Part shown: one piece after another, positions 31,001 through 40,716 of the stretch
Numbering within the stretch: the first letter of the stretch is position 1
Layout of the letters: every line of letters begins with the position of its first letter
From: Rhodoblastus sp963804045
Lineage (GTDB): Bacteria; Pseudomonadota; Alphaproteobacteria; Rhizobiales; Beijerinckiaceae
Reading direction: 5' to 3'
Assembly (NCBI GenBank): GCA_963804045.1
Contig: CAWDOR010000040.1
Span: 178,927 to 242,926, forward strand
DNA length: 64,000 nt
Notes under the pieces: generated by a model
Seen by the model: the letters and a program-made list of their open reading frames with translations, nothing else
Databases searched by the model: none
Told to the model about the DNA's origin: nothing
Position numbers and translations under genes: made by a program

Positions 31001-34000
31001 ATCAGAGCCGGCGGGGGCGATGGTCAGAGCGCCGAGCGCGATCGTGCTTCCTTCGACGCCGGTCGCGCCCGATGTGGCGTTGGTCCAGGCCACCGTCGGC
31101 GGCACGGGGGCGACGGCGACCGCTTCGGTCGCGCTGTTCGCGCTCTTGTCGCCTTCGCTGTCGACTTCGGTCGCCGTCGCGGTCAGCGAGAAATCGGCGT
31201 CATTGGTGGTGATAACCGAAAGATTGGCCAGATCCCAGCCGGTGACATTGATCGAAGCGCCGGTTTCGGTATTGCCCTTGTCGTCGACGAGCGTGTCGCC
31301 CGCCGCCAGGCCGGCGATCACGTCGGATTGAATGCTGTTGCCCGAATTGGCTCCGCCAGGAGCCACCGAGAGGTTTCCGAGCGAAATCGTGGCGCCTTCG
31401 ACGCCGGACACACCTGTGGCGCCGTCGGCCCAGGTCGCCGTCGGCTGGGCGGGATTGACGACAACCACTTCCGGCGTCGTCGTGACGCTGGACAGATTGC
31501 CTTCGGAATCGGCTTCGGTCGCGGTGATCGAAATCGTGAAATTCTGGTCGCCGGTCGTGGTCACCTGCAGGCCGGAATAATTCCAGCCGGTGACATTGAC
31601 CACGCCACTGGACGGCACGGTCGCCGTATTGGTGCTGGTCCCGTCGCTCAGCGTCGCGCCGGCGGGCAGGCCGCTGATCGAGACGGATTTGATGGCGTTG
31701 TCACCGGGGAGGTCGCCATTGGCGCCAGCCTCGCTCAACGTGTTGACCGCGATCCCCAGGGCGATGGGGGCGCCTTCGGCTCCCGTGGCGTTGGCGGTCT
31801 CGCCGCCGGAGGCCAGGAAGGACGCGGGGACGGTGACGCTCGGGGCCAAGGGGACGACCGTGACCGTCACATAAGAAGTTGTCGGCGCGGAAATATCCGC
31901 GGGGCTGTCGCTGTCCGCTTCGGTCGAGGAGACCGTCAATTTGAAGTTGGCGTCATTCGGCGCGGTGATCGCCAATGACGCCAAGTCGTTCTTCAACGCC
32001 TGGGTGTTTGTCAGGTCGGCGGCGGGAAGCCAGCCCGCCGCGACGAGATCGATCGAATTCGGGCCGGCGCCGAAGGTTGTGGAATGGGTCCCCAGCGTCA
32101 ATGTCGCGCCGGCGGGAATGGCGCTGATGACCAGCGAGGCGAGACTGTTCTTGCTGGCGTCGCCCGTGAGTTGCTGGATCTGCGGCGCCAGGGGAATCCC
32201 GATCGGCGATCCCTCGACGCCGCTTTTCAGGATCGAAGCCACGCTCGGCGCTTTCGGCGTCACATCGACATATTCGTTCGCGGTGGCGACCTTCGATGAC
32301 ACGCCCGCCGCATCGGTCGAGGTCGCGGCGATGCTGACGGTGAAATTGGTGTCGTTGATCGGCTTGACCACAATATTGGCAAGGGTCCAGCTCGAAACGT
32401 CGATGACCTGGGCAGTCGACCCGACAGTGACGGTATGCGCGGTCGTCCCGTCGGTCAGCACCGTGCCAGTCGGAATGCCGCTGAGCTTGAGAGTCAGGCT
32501 ATTGCTGTCGCCGGTCGGATTGGCGATGACGACTTTGCCGCCCAAGCCGAGATTGATGGAGTTGCCCTCGACGACGGTGACCTCTGTCGGGGCGGTCACC
32601 ACCGGCGCCTGCGGCGCGACGGTGATGGTCGCGGTGCTGGTGGCGGCGGCGGAAAGGTCGCCTTCGGCGTCCGCCTGGGTCGCGGCGACCGAAAGCACGA
32701 CGGTTCCGTCATTGGCCGGGGTGAAGGTCAATGCTTTCAGGTCGTTTTGAATCGTTGTGTTGCTGGTCAATCCGGCCGGAATCCAGCCCGCCGCGACCAG
32801 GTCGATCGAAGAGCCGTTTTGCGCATTCGCCGTGAAGGTGTTGGCCCCCAGGGTCAGGGTCGCTCCGGCGGGAATGGCGCTGATGACCAGCGAAGCCAGC
32901 TTGTTGGTGTCTCCGGAATCGTCCTGAAGCGTCGGTTTCAAAACCACGCCGATCGCCGAGCCTTCGACGCCGCTGGCGGTAACATTCGCAATGGTCAGCA
33001 CCTGCGGCAGGACGGTGACGGCGAGCGATGAACTGGTCTTTGTGGAAAGATTTCCTTCCGAATCCTGTTCCTGGGCCGTGAAGGTCAGGAGGAAATTGGC
33101 GGCGTTCGGCGGCGTGATCGTCAGATCGGACAGATTCCAGCCGGTGATGTTGACGGTCTGGGTGGGCGAAGTGACCTGGATCTTGTTGGCCGTTGTGCCA
33201 TCGCTCAGAATGGCATTTTTCGGCATGCCGCTGATGGTCAACGAGTTCGAGCGCGTTCGAATCCGATCCGAGTTGAGAAATCGTCAGGCCCGGGTTGATC
33301 GCGATCGCGGTCTTCTCGACAAAGCTGGTGGGCGCGCCATTGGTCGTCGGCGACAGGCTCGGGGCGGCCGGATCGACGGTCACGGGCACGACGAGCAGCG
33401 CCTGAGCCGATTGATCGCCCGCCGAATCCTGCTCGGTGGCGGTGACCACGAGATTGAAATTCGACGCGTCCGTCGGGGTGATCGTCAGTTGGGACAGAGT
33501 CCAGGCAGAGATATCGACCGAATTTTGCGTCGCGGTGGCGGTGAAGCTGTGTCCAGTTAGCCCGGTTCCATCGCTCAGGGTCGCGCCCACGGGAATGGCG
33601 TTCACCACCAAGCTGGACAGCGCGTTTTTGTCGCCATCCAGGGAATTGACGGTGGGCGAGGCGAGATTGAGGGCGATGGCGGTGTTTTCGACGCCCACCG
33701 CGGCGGGCCCGTCGGTGGCGAGCGTCGGCGCCGCCGGGTCGACGGTGATCGGCAGGGACGTGCTGGCGATGGAGGACTTATTGCCGTCGCCATCGGTTTC
33801 CTGTGCGGTGACGCCAAGCGTGATGCCGCCGGCGCCGGTCGGCACGATCGCCAGATTGGCGATCGTCCAACCCGCCTTGGCGACGTCGATGAAATTGTTC
33901 GTCCCTGTCGCGGTAAACGAATGCGCGCCGTCGGTCAGGGTCACGCCGCTGGGAATGCCGCTGATAACCAGCGAAGTCAGCGTGTTCGAATCTCCGGAGG

Positions 34001-34427
34001 CGTTGGCGACGGTGACGCCGATGTCGAGCGGAATCGGGCCGTTCTCGGCGCCGGAGACATTGGTCACCGACAGGGTCGGCGCCGCCGGGTTGATGACCAG
34101 GGATTCCGTGGCCGACACCGATTTGACGCTGTCGGTCGCCGTCGCCGTCAGCGTGAAATTGACGTCATTGGGAAGCGTAACCTTGAGCTTGGCGTAATTC
34201 CATTTGGAGACGTCAACCGTGGGGGCCAAAGCCGAAATCGTCACCGTGTCCGCCGCCGTGCCGTCGGTGATGATCGCGCCAATGGGAAGCCCGCCGATCA
34301 CCAGCGACTGCAACGACCCGGAAATGTTGTTCAGCACGATCGGCGGCAGCGAAACCGTGGCCCCTTCGACGACGCCCGACTCGCTGCTTGGCGACCAGGT
34401 GATGGAAAGATTGGACGAGGCGGTCAT
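22080..34427 (-). CDS. Giant repeat protein, adhesin-like, two frameshifts in this sequence
   Basis: About 4,115 residues if two single-base indels are corrected, one extra base near 33246 and one missing G at 22362-22365. Net length is a multiple of three. The start MTASSNLSITWSP has GGGAGGG upstream. From the N-terminus: about 12 repeats of ~100 residues (ISGIPAGATLTDG, ITGWNLANL, FTLTATATE); Ig-like repeats including a 101-residue unit x4 and a 91-residue unit x3; an RTX-type segment (TGSGGNDTFVFAQPIGNDVIHDF); then a C-terminal strand rich in SGFGAGDSLDL and GGAIVTF, as in type I secreted proteins. No Sec signal. Probably a surface adhesin of the Bap/LapA kind, exported by the neighbouring ABC-HlyD pair. 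Confidence 0.85.
24591..25409. repeat. Three tandem 273-bp coding repeats
   Basis: Three units (starting 24591, 24864 and 25137) nearly identical at DNA level, each 91 codons of the giant protein (Ig-like, VPTIADSSDVGGYVNAANDT). The near-identity implies recent copying or homogenisation. Confidence 0.95.
27544..28755. repeat. Four tandem 303-bp coding repeats
   Basis: Four units (27544, 27847, 28150, 28453), 101 codons each, differing by only a few bases, e.g. one Ser-to-Trp change (SVWVSSSD). They encode an Ig-like domain with FTFSEAPTDFSLNNVTAVGG. Confidence 0.95.
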
Positions 34428-34624
34428 GGATACCCTCCCAGGGGTGACTTGATGAGATCGAATGGGGCGGAAGCGCCTCGGATCGGGCGCGCGACGCGCC
34501 CGATCCAAGGTTCTGGCTGGGCTTTATCGAAGGGTGATGGGCGCCGTTTTGGGCGCCGCGAAGTCTGGTTGGGCGAAGAACTGATCGAGAGGACGCCGGC
34601 CCCCAGGGGAGCGCACCCAATGAT

Positions 34625-34639
34625 ACCCTAACGTAAGGG
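34625..34639. promoter_or_regulatory. Palindrome-like motif upstream of the giant gene
   Basis: ACCCTAACGTAAGGG lies 198 bases before the start codon. On the minus strand it continues into TATCAT, a plausible -10 box. The motif at 17646, ahead of the second substrate, is the same but one base shorter. Confidence 0.5.
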
Positions 34640-35118
34640 ACATAATTGTCGCAGAGTAATGTACGTCATCGGCCACAACCTCATTCAGAAACCGAAACAT
34701 AACGCCTCCCAAACTGTCCGAACGCCAACAGAAAAAAGACATTTCATAGCTATTGCTTGCCGGAAATAAACCATATTTTCCCGGACTTGTTAATCCGCAT
34801 TAACCCTCTGGCGTTGATATTGTTTGAATTAAAGCAACAAACACCTACTCTTGGTTGTGTCGCTGACGCACAAGAGTGCGGATTTCTTCAAGTATTTACC
34901 GATGACGGCGCGCAATGCGCACGCGTTCCAGTTGCATTTTTATTTTCAATAAATTAAGCGGCGCCGCCGCCCGAGAGGGCGCGGAGTTTCGGGGCCGCGG
35001 AAAAGGTTTCGTTCACGTTTTTTTGAACACGCGCCGTCAAGCGCGCCGTCGTCCCAGGCCTCAAGTCGGCGGGTGCTCCGCGAGACGAAACATTTGCTTG
35101 GCCGGAAAGCCGCGCGGC

Positions 35119-35145
35119 TTGCGCGCGGGAAACCTCTTATATAAT
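35119..35145 (+). promoter_or_regulatory. Candidate promoter for the AraC-type gene
   Basis: A perfect TATAAT at 35140-35145 with TTGCGC at 35119, spacing 15, somewhat short. It lies 57 bases before the start codon. Confidence 0.35.
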
Positions 35146-35201
35146 TTGTCTCACATATTTAATTTTTCGTCCCGATCAATACGATTGGCGAGGGAGCATT
35201 C

Positions 35202-36266
35202 ATGGAAAGCAGCGAGTTGGCGCTCGATGCAAGCGACCGGGCGGCGGGGCGGCTTGCCGCGCCGCAGGACCATCCGCTGGCTTTCTGGGCGGCGAATTAC
35301 GCCGACCTGTTCGATGTCGCGGGCGAAGCCGCGCCTCCGCCGCAAGACGTCGGCTTTCTGCGCGCCCGCGCCACGACGCATTATCTGCTCAGCGAGGCGC
35401 AAAGTCCGGGCCTCAGGCTGGCCCGCTCGCTGGAGACCATCGGGCGTGGCGGCTTCGACGGCTTCGCCGTGAGGCTGACGACGAAAGGCCGCGTCTCCGG
35501 CCGCGCCGACGAAAAATTCGTCGCCTGCGGTCCCGGCGATCTGCTGTTTCTGGATTTTCTGGAGCCGCTCGATCTCAGCTTGGCGCCGGAGGGCGGGGCC
35601 GCGGCCGACATTACGCTCTGGTTTTCGCGCACTAGAATTCTTGGGTCGATCGGCGCGGATCAGGCGCTGAATGGCCTGTTTGTGCCGGGCGCCTCGCCCG
35701 CCGGCGCGACCATCGGCGCCTTGATGCACGCGCTGGCGGGCCAGGCCGTGAGCGCCCCGTCGCATGAATTCGAGCTTCTGATCGACGGTTTTCTGGCGCT
35801 GCTGGCGAAGGTCGCTCCGGCCAATCCGGCGGTGCGCGCAGCGCGCGGCGCGACAAACGCCTCCTTCGTCACGATACGCCGACACATCGACCGCAATCTG
35901 CGTTCGCCAGCGCTCAGCGTCGACAGCTTGAGCAAAACTTTCGGAATTTCCCGCGCCGCGCTTTATCGGCTGTTCGAGCCGATCGGCGGGATCGCGGCCT
36001 ATATCCGACTGGCGCGATTGCGGCTTGCTTATCGCGAGCTTGTCGTCGACGAGACCGGAGGCAAGAGGATCGGCATTATCGCCTATCAACTCGGCTTCAA
36101 GAATGTCAGCGCCTTCAACCGCGCCTTTCGCGACGCATTTGGCGTCAGTCCGGGCGACGCGCGCCAGAAAACGTCCGGCGGCGGCGCACCGTTTTTGCTG
36201 GCGCAAGCGGCCCCTGGCGCAAGCGAGCCAGCTCTCGCCGCCCGTCTGAAGGTCTTGGGACAGTGA
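35202..36266 (+). CDS. AraC-family transcriptional regulator
   Basis: 354 residues. An N-terminal cupin-like sensing half (about 50-200; GRVSGRADEKFVACGPGDLLFLDF) is followed by a HTH_18 domain (about 225-330) with IRRHIDRNLRSPALSVDSLSKTFGISRAALYRLFEP and the second helix-turn-helix IAYQLGFKNVSAFNRAFRDAFGVSP. This is the usual AraC layout. It is divergent from the giant protein gene and could regulate the secretion locus, although nothing shows that. The last codons run into a 17-bp tandem repeat that also supplies the stop codon, so the C-terminus may have been changed by repeat expansion. Confidence 0.9.
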   Translation: MESSELALDASDRAAGRLAAPQDHPLAFWAANYADLFDVAGEAAPPPQDVGFLRARATTHYLLSEAQSPGLRLARSLETIGRGGFDGFAVRLTTKGRVSGRADEKFVACGPGDLLFLDFLEPLDLSLAPEGGAAADITLWFSRTRILGSIGADQALNGLFVPGASPAGATIGALMHALAGQAVSAPSHEFELLIDGFLALLAKVAPANPAVRAARGATNASFVTIRRHIDRNLRSPALSVDSLSKTFGISRAALYRLFEPIGGIAAYIRLARLRLAYRELVVDETGGKRIGIIAYQLGFKNVSAFNRAFRDAFGVSPGDARQKTSGGGAPFLLAQAAPGASEPALAARLKVLGQ

Positions 36267-36297
36267 AGGTCTTGGGACAGTAAAGGTCTTGGGACAG
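36247..36297. repeat. Three tandem 17-bp repeats over the AraC stop codon
   Basis: TGAAGGTCTTGGGACAG occurs twice and TAAAGGTCTTGGGACAG once, at 36247, 36264 and 36281. The stop codon TGA is the first three bases of the second unit. The rest of the 310-base gap down to 36576 shows nothing else. Confidence 0.9.
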
Positions 36298-36576
36298 AAA
36301 CGGCGCGGAATTCCGAGCGCGTCCACCCTCGGGCCGTCTCATGTTCCCACCCCGCGGCGCCACTACGATGTCGAAGGCCTGGAGACTGGACCATCCTGTG
36401 ACCAACCGGTCTTTCGTTCCACGAAAACTCCAGGCAACTCATTACGGGCGAGACCTGCGGCTGAACGGGAACAGGTTGGACGACATTGCATTCGCGTCGG
36501 AAATCGCAATGAGTCGACGCGCCGCAGGGTTCCGGCGGAACTCAAATCCGAACCGCTCTCGCTCTCCAAGGCGCCG

Positions 36577-37452
36577 TCACTTCCAGCGGTCGTGGGTCCA
36601 CATCCATTGTTCGGGGTGCTGGCGGATGGTTTGCTCCAGGCCGGCCTGCATGGTGGTCGTCGCCGCGAAGATGTCAGCGTTGCGGTCCTCGGTGCGCGGC
36701 ACTTCAATGGTTTCGGTCTTGACGCGGAAGCGCACGCCGGGCCGGCGCTCGGTGGTGATCAGCACCAGGGGAATGTCGCTCTGCCGGGCCACCATGGCCG
36801 GAAAGGGCGTGGTCTGCGCCGGGCGGCCGAAAAACGGCGTCTGCAAGCCCATATGCACCTGCTGATCGACGAGAAAGGCGACGGCGCCGCCCTGGCGGGC
36901 GTAGCGCATCATCGCCAGGGGGGTCTCGGGATCGCGTTTGGCCTTGAGGCCGCCGGGATAATATTTCAGCCTTTGCGCGAGAATATGGGCGTCGACCAGC
37001 GGATTGCTCATCGGGTGATAGACGCCGAGCGGCTTGAAGCCATAGCTGACCAGCACGGCGCCGCCGCCTTCCCAATTGGCCTGATGCGCGCCGCAAAACA
37101 CAACCCCCTTGCCGCTCGCGGCCAAGGCCCGCAGGAACTCGCGATCCTCGACCTCGACCCGGTCGCGGGCGATCTCTTCGAGATGGAAGAATTCGCCGAG
37201 CACGAAACCCAGGTTGCGCCAGACTTCGATGGCCAGTTTTTCGGCCTCGGCGTCGCTCAATTCCGGCATGGCGGTCTTGAGATTGCGCAGCAGGCGCGGA
37301 TGGCGTTTCTTCGATCTGGGGCCGAACCAGGCGACCAGGGAGCCGCCAAACCGCGACGCGATTTCCACAGGCAAGGCGGAAAAAAACAGGCTCATGAGGC
37401 GAAACCCGGCATATTCAAGCCAATAGCGGATTTCTCGCGTGTTTTTGGGCAT
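36577..37452 (-). CDS. LpxL/HtrB-type lipid A acyltransferase
   Basis: 291 residues from the ATG at 37452 (MPKNTREIRY); the longer frame upstream is not protein-like. One N-terminal hydrophobic segment (about 14-35) anchors it at the inner membrane. The acyltransferase site H-x4-E is present (GAHQANWE, about residue 120), with VDQQVHMGLQTPFFGRPAQT downstream. Such enzymes add a secondary acyl chain to lipid A on the cytoplasmic face. The length and motif fit LpxL/LpxM; the chain length used is not visible. It lies alone between the AraC-type gene and the divergent efflux operon. Confidence 0.9.
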   Translation of the reverse strand: MPKNTREIRYWLEYAGFRLMSLFFSALPVEIASRFGGSLVAWFGPRSKKRHPRLLRNLKTAMPELSDAEAEKLAIEVWRNLGFVLGEFFHLEEIARDRVEVEDREFLRALAASGKGVVFCGAHQANWEGGGAVLVSYGFKPLGVYHPMSNPLVDAHILAQRLKYYPGGLKAKRDPETPLAMMRYARQGGAVAFLVDQQVHMGLQTPFFGRPAQTTPFPAMVARQSDIPLVLITTERRPGVRFRVKTETIEVPRTEDRNADIFAATTTMQAGLEQTIRQHPEQWMWTHDRWK

Positions 37453-37610
37453 GGCTCGCCAGCGCCTTTCATGATGTTTGGCGTCACCGCCTAGTCCATG
37501 CGGCCCAACGCCGTCAAGCCGCATGCCCGCGCCGCGATCATCGTTAATTTTCCATTCATTTTGTGGCGGGGATAAACAAGCCGAGGGAAAACGAGCTATT
37601 GTATTCTTAT

Positions 37611-37627
37611 CCGATAGATTTTATCGG
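37611..37627. promoter_or_regulatory. Dyad ahead of the efflux operon, possible operator
   Basis: CCGATA and TATCGG arms separated by five bases lie 96 bases before the nodT-type start. A repressor-type site is possible, since RND operons are often controlled that way; no regulator gene lies nearby. Confidence 0.3.
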
Positions 37628-37722
37628 TATTTAGCCTTGCGACTGGCTTTTCCTTCGTCGGCGGGCTAAGGAAGCTGCCGCGGGCCACTCGGCGCCGACA
37701 CATAGAGAGGGACCGCTGGCGC

Positions 37723-39232
37723 ATGGCCAGAAACGACCGGAATCGCAAGGCTATCACGCGCCAGACCGCCATTCTGGCGGGGCTGCTGGCTCTGTCCGCC
37801 TGCACGGTCGGCCCCGATTACCAGCGCGCCGAAGCTCCGGTTCCCGGGAAATTCAAGGAAGCCAGGGGGGCCGAGGCGAAGGGCTGGAAAACCGCCCAGC
37901 CGCGCAATTCGCTCGACAAGGGCCGCTGGTGGGCGATTTATCGCGACCCCGAGCTCGACCGGCTGGTCTCGCAGGTTGAAATCAACAATCAGACCGTCGC
38001 CGCCTCGCTCGCCGCCTATGAGCAGGCCCGGGCGCTGGTGCGCGAATCGCAGGCGAGCCTGCTGCCCGGCGTCTCGTCGACCTGGAGCGGTCAGCGCAGC
38101 GGCCAGGGCGCGACGCTGACCACCACCGGCCGCGCCGTCGCCACCGGCTATTCCTATCCGCAGGGCTCGGTGAGCTGGACGCTGGACATCTGGGGCAAAA
38201 TTCGCCGGCAGATCGAAAGCAATCAGGCGACCGTGCAGGCCGACGCCGCGACGCTGGCCAACGCCAAGCTGTCCGCCCAGGCGCAGCTCGCCATCGCCTA
38301 TTTCAACCTGCGCAGCCAGGATTCGCAGCGCGCTCTGCTCCAGCGCACGATCAAGGCCTATCGGGAAACCGAGCGGATCACGCAGAATCAATATAACGCC
38401 GGCACGGTCTCCAAGGCCGATCTGATCACCGCGCAGACCCAGGTGCTCGGCGTTCAGGCGCAATATGAGGCCGCCGCCGTCAGCCGCGCCCAATATGAAC
38501 ACGCCATAGCCGCCTTGATGGGCCGCCCGCCCGCCGACCTGAGCGTGCCCACGGGCGCCCTGCCCCATTTGCCGCCCGCCGTGCGCGTCGCCCTGCCCGC
38601 GAACTCTGCTGGAGCGCCGGCCCGACGTCGCCAGCGCCGAACGGACCATGCAGGCGCAGAACGCGCTGATCGGCGTCGCCGTCGCCGCCTATTATCCTCA
38701 AGTGTCCTTCTCCGCCTCCGGCGGCTTCGAAGGCGGCTACGCCCTGCCTTTCACCGCCGCGCATCAGATCTGGGCGCTGGGCGGCTCCGCGGTCGATCCG
38801 CTGTTCGACGGCGGCTTGCGCGCCGCCGAACTCGACGCCGCCAAAGCCAGCTACAACCAGGCCATCGCCAATTACCGCCAGACCGTGCTGACCGCCTTCC
38901 AGCAGGTCGAGGACCAGCTGGCGGCGCTGCGCATCCTGTCCCAGGAATTGAAGACCCAGGAAAAGGCCCGCGACGAGGCCGCCGAAGCCGTAAAAGTCTA
39001 TCTCAATCAATATCAGGCGGGCACCGTGGCCTTCACCACGGTGGTGGTCGCCGAAGCCACGCTGCTGACCGACGAACAGGCGGTGCTGACCATTCGCCAG
39101 TCGCTGTTCACCGCCAGCGTCACCCTGGTCGAGGCCCTGGGCGGCGGCTATGACGCCGCGGCCCTGGCCGCCGAACAGGCGCCGCCTTTGATCGAGGCCA
39201 TCGCCAATTCGTCGCCCATCCCGCCGCAATGA
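37723..39232 (+). CDS. NodT-type RND outer membrane lipoprotein, frameshifted here
   Basis: About 502 residues when one extra base at 38598-38603 is removed. Total length is 1,510 bases, one over a multiple of three, which agrees. Lipoprotein signal with lipobox LSAC-TVGPDY near residue 26. The first part holds ...QVEINNQTVAASLAAYEQARALVRESQ, with the classic WGKIRRQIES barrel segment; the second part reads LLERRPDVASAERTMQAQNALIGVAVAAYYPQ, the NodT/OprM repeat half. Two repeated halves form the trimeric channel. First gene of the RND operon. Either a sequencing error or a real inactivation. Confidence 0.88.
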
Positions 39233-39267
39233 ATTTTGCCGCGCCCTGAACGGCCCGCGAGAGAGAC

Positions 39268-40707
39268 ATGACCTCCGAACCTTCAACGCCCCCCGCGCCC
39301 GAGGAAACCGGCCAGACGCCGGGCGACTACGATTGGCGCGTAAGCCCCTCGCCGCCGCCGCCCAAGCGCGGCTGGGTCGCGAAATTCACGGTCGGTTTTG
39401 TCGTCCTGCTCGTCCTGCTGGCGCTTGGGCGGCATTTTTTCGGCGACGCCTCCAACGGTTCCGGCGCGGCGCCGCAGGGCCGCAACGCGTCGCTGCGCGC
39501 CGGGGCGCAGCCAGTGGGCGTGGCCACCGTTGTCCGCCGCGACATTCACGTCATCGTCAACGCCCTGGGCACGGCGACGCCTCTGGCCACCGTCACCGTG
39601 GTCAGCAATATTTCCGGCTATCTGCGCGAGGTTGGCTTCACCGAAGGACAGGCGGTGAAGAAGGGCGATTTCCTCGCCCAGATCGACGACCGCCCCTATC
39701 AGGCCCTGAAAAGCCAATATGAGGGCCAGCTCGCCCATGACCAGGGCCTGCTCGACCAGGCGCGCAAGGACAATATCCGCTATCAGGATCTGCTGAAGAA
39801 GAATTCCATCGCCAGCCAGACCGCCGACGACCAGCAATATATCGTCAAGCAATACGAAGGCACGGTGGCGGCCGATCAGGCCCAGATCGACGCCCAGACG
39901 CTGAACATCGCCTATTGCCATATCGTCTCGCCGGTCGACGGCCGCGTCGGCCTGCGCCTGGTCGATCCCGGCAATTATGTCGCCGCCGGCTCCAGCGCGG
40001 GTCTGGTGGTGGTCACCGAAATCAAGCCCATGTCGGTGGAATATTCCGTGCCCGAGGACGTGCTGAGCGCCGTCGCGCCGCAATTGCGCGCCGGAAAGGC
40101 CTTGTCCACCCGCGTCTATGACCGCGCCAATGTGAAAAAGCTGGCCGAGGGCGAGACCAAAGCGCTCGACAATCAGGTGGACACCACCACCGGCATGGTC
40201 AAGCTGCGCGCTTTTTTCGCTAATGACGACGAGGCGCTGTTCCCCAATCAATTTGTCAATGTCCGGCTGCTCGCCAGCACGATTCCGCAGACCCTGGCCG
40301 CGCCGGTCGGGGGAATCCAGCATGGCGCGCCCGGCGATTACGCCTGGGCGGTCGGCGCCGACAACAAGGTTTCGGCGAAGGTCGTCAAGCTCGGCCAGGC
40401 CGATGGCGACTGGGTGCAGATTCTCGACGGATTGAACGAGGGCGACCGCATTGTCGTCGACGGCGCCGACCGGCTGCGCGACGGCGGCGATGTGCGGGTG
40501 GTCGCGGGCGGCGCGACGGGAGCGCCCGGCGACGCGACGCCGCCGGCCAGTTCCGCGCCCGGCGCGCCCGCCCCTTCGACCGCCCCTTCGGTCGCGCCCG
40601 AAGGCGCCGCCGCCCCGGCGAGCGATCCGGCGCGCGAGGAACGCCGCAAGAAATGGCGCGAGCGCCAGCAGAACGGCGGGGCCAATCCGCCCGCCGGCGG
40701 ACAATAA
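39268..40707 (+). CDS. RND efflux periplasmic adaptor (MdtA-type)
   Basis: 479 residues. A membrane segment (about 36-55), then the barrel-sandwich pieces (about 100-130 VVSNISGYLREVGFTEGQAVKKGDFLAQID, and about 205-235 AYCHIVSPVDGRVGLRLVDPGNYVAA), a coiled-coil hairpin between them and the beta-barrel and membrane-proximal domains. The tail from about 420 is low-complexity proline and alanine. Family membership is MdtA/AcrA-like. It links the pumps behind it with the NodT channel in front; gaps are 35 and 9 bases, so one transcript. Confidence 0.93.
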   Translation: MTSEPSTPPAPEETGQTPGDYDWRVSPSPPPPKRGWVAKFTVGFVVLLVLLALGRHFFGDASNGSGAAPQGRNASLRAGAQPVGVATVVRRDIHVIVNALGTATPLATVTVVSNISGYLREVGFTEGQAVKKGDFLAQIDDRPYQALKSQYEGQLAHDQGLLDQARKDNIRYQDLLKKNSIASQTADDQQYIVKQYEGTVAADQAQIDAQTLNIAYCHIVSPVDGRVGLRLVDPGNYVAAGSSAGLVVVTEIKPMSVEYSVPEDVLSAVAPQLRAGKALSTRVYDRANVKKLAEGETKALDNQVDTTTGMVKLRAFFANDDEALFPNQFVNVRLLASTIPQTLAAPVGGIQHGAPGDYAWAVGADNKVSAKVVKLGQADGDWVQILDGLNEGDRIVVDGADRLRDGGDVRVVAGGATGAPGDATPPASSAPGAPAPSTAPSVAPEGAAAPASDPAREERRKKWRERQQNGGANPPAGGQ

Positions 40708-40716
40708 GGCCCGGCG

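Larger units (their letters stand above)
34428..35201. other. Intergenic region, 774 bases, AT-rich in the middle
   Basis: It separates the giant gene (minus) from the AraC-type gene (plus). Apart from the motif at 34625 and the promoter candidate at 35119, I see no gene; open frames here start on TTG or lack coding character. 34740-34960 is clearly lower in GC than its flanks, as expected for a promoter region. Confidence 0.6.

Noticed and set aside
27152..31978. Plus-strand open frame of about 1,600 codons
   Set aside because: It lies entirely antisense to the giant repeat gene, and its repeats mirror the minus-strand units. Composition is Arg-rich, typical of a shadow frame in high-GC DNA.
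34524..34742. Small minus-strand open frame of 72 codons
   Set aside because: It overlaps the leader of the giant gene and the palindromic motif, and has no conserved feature.
34757..34957. Small plus-strand open frame of 66 codons
   Set aside because: TTG start, no ribosome site, no recognisable protein, lies in the AT-rich promoter region.
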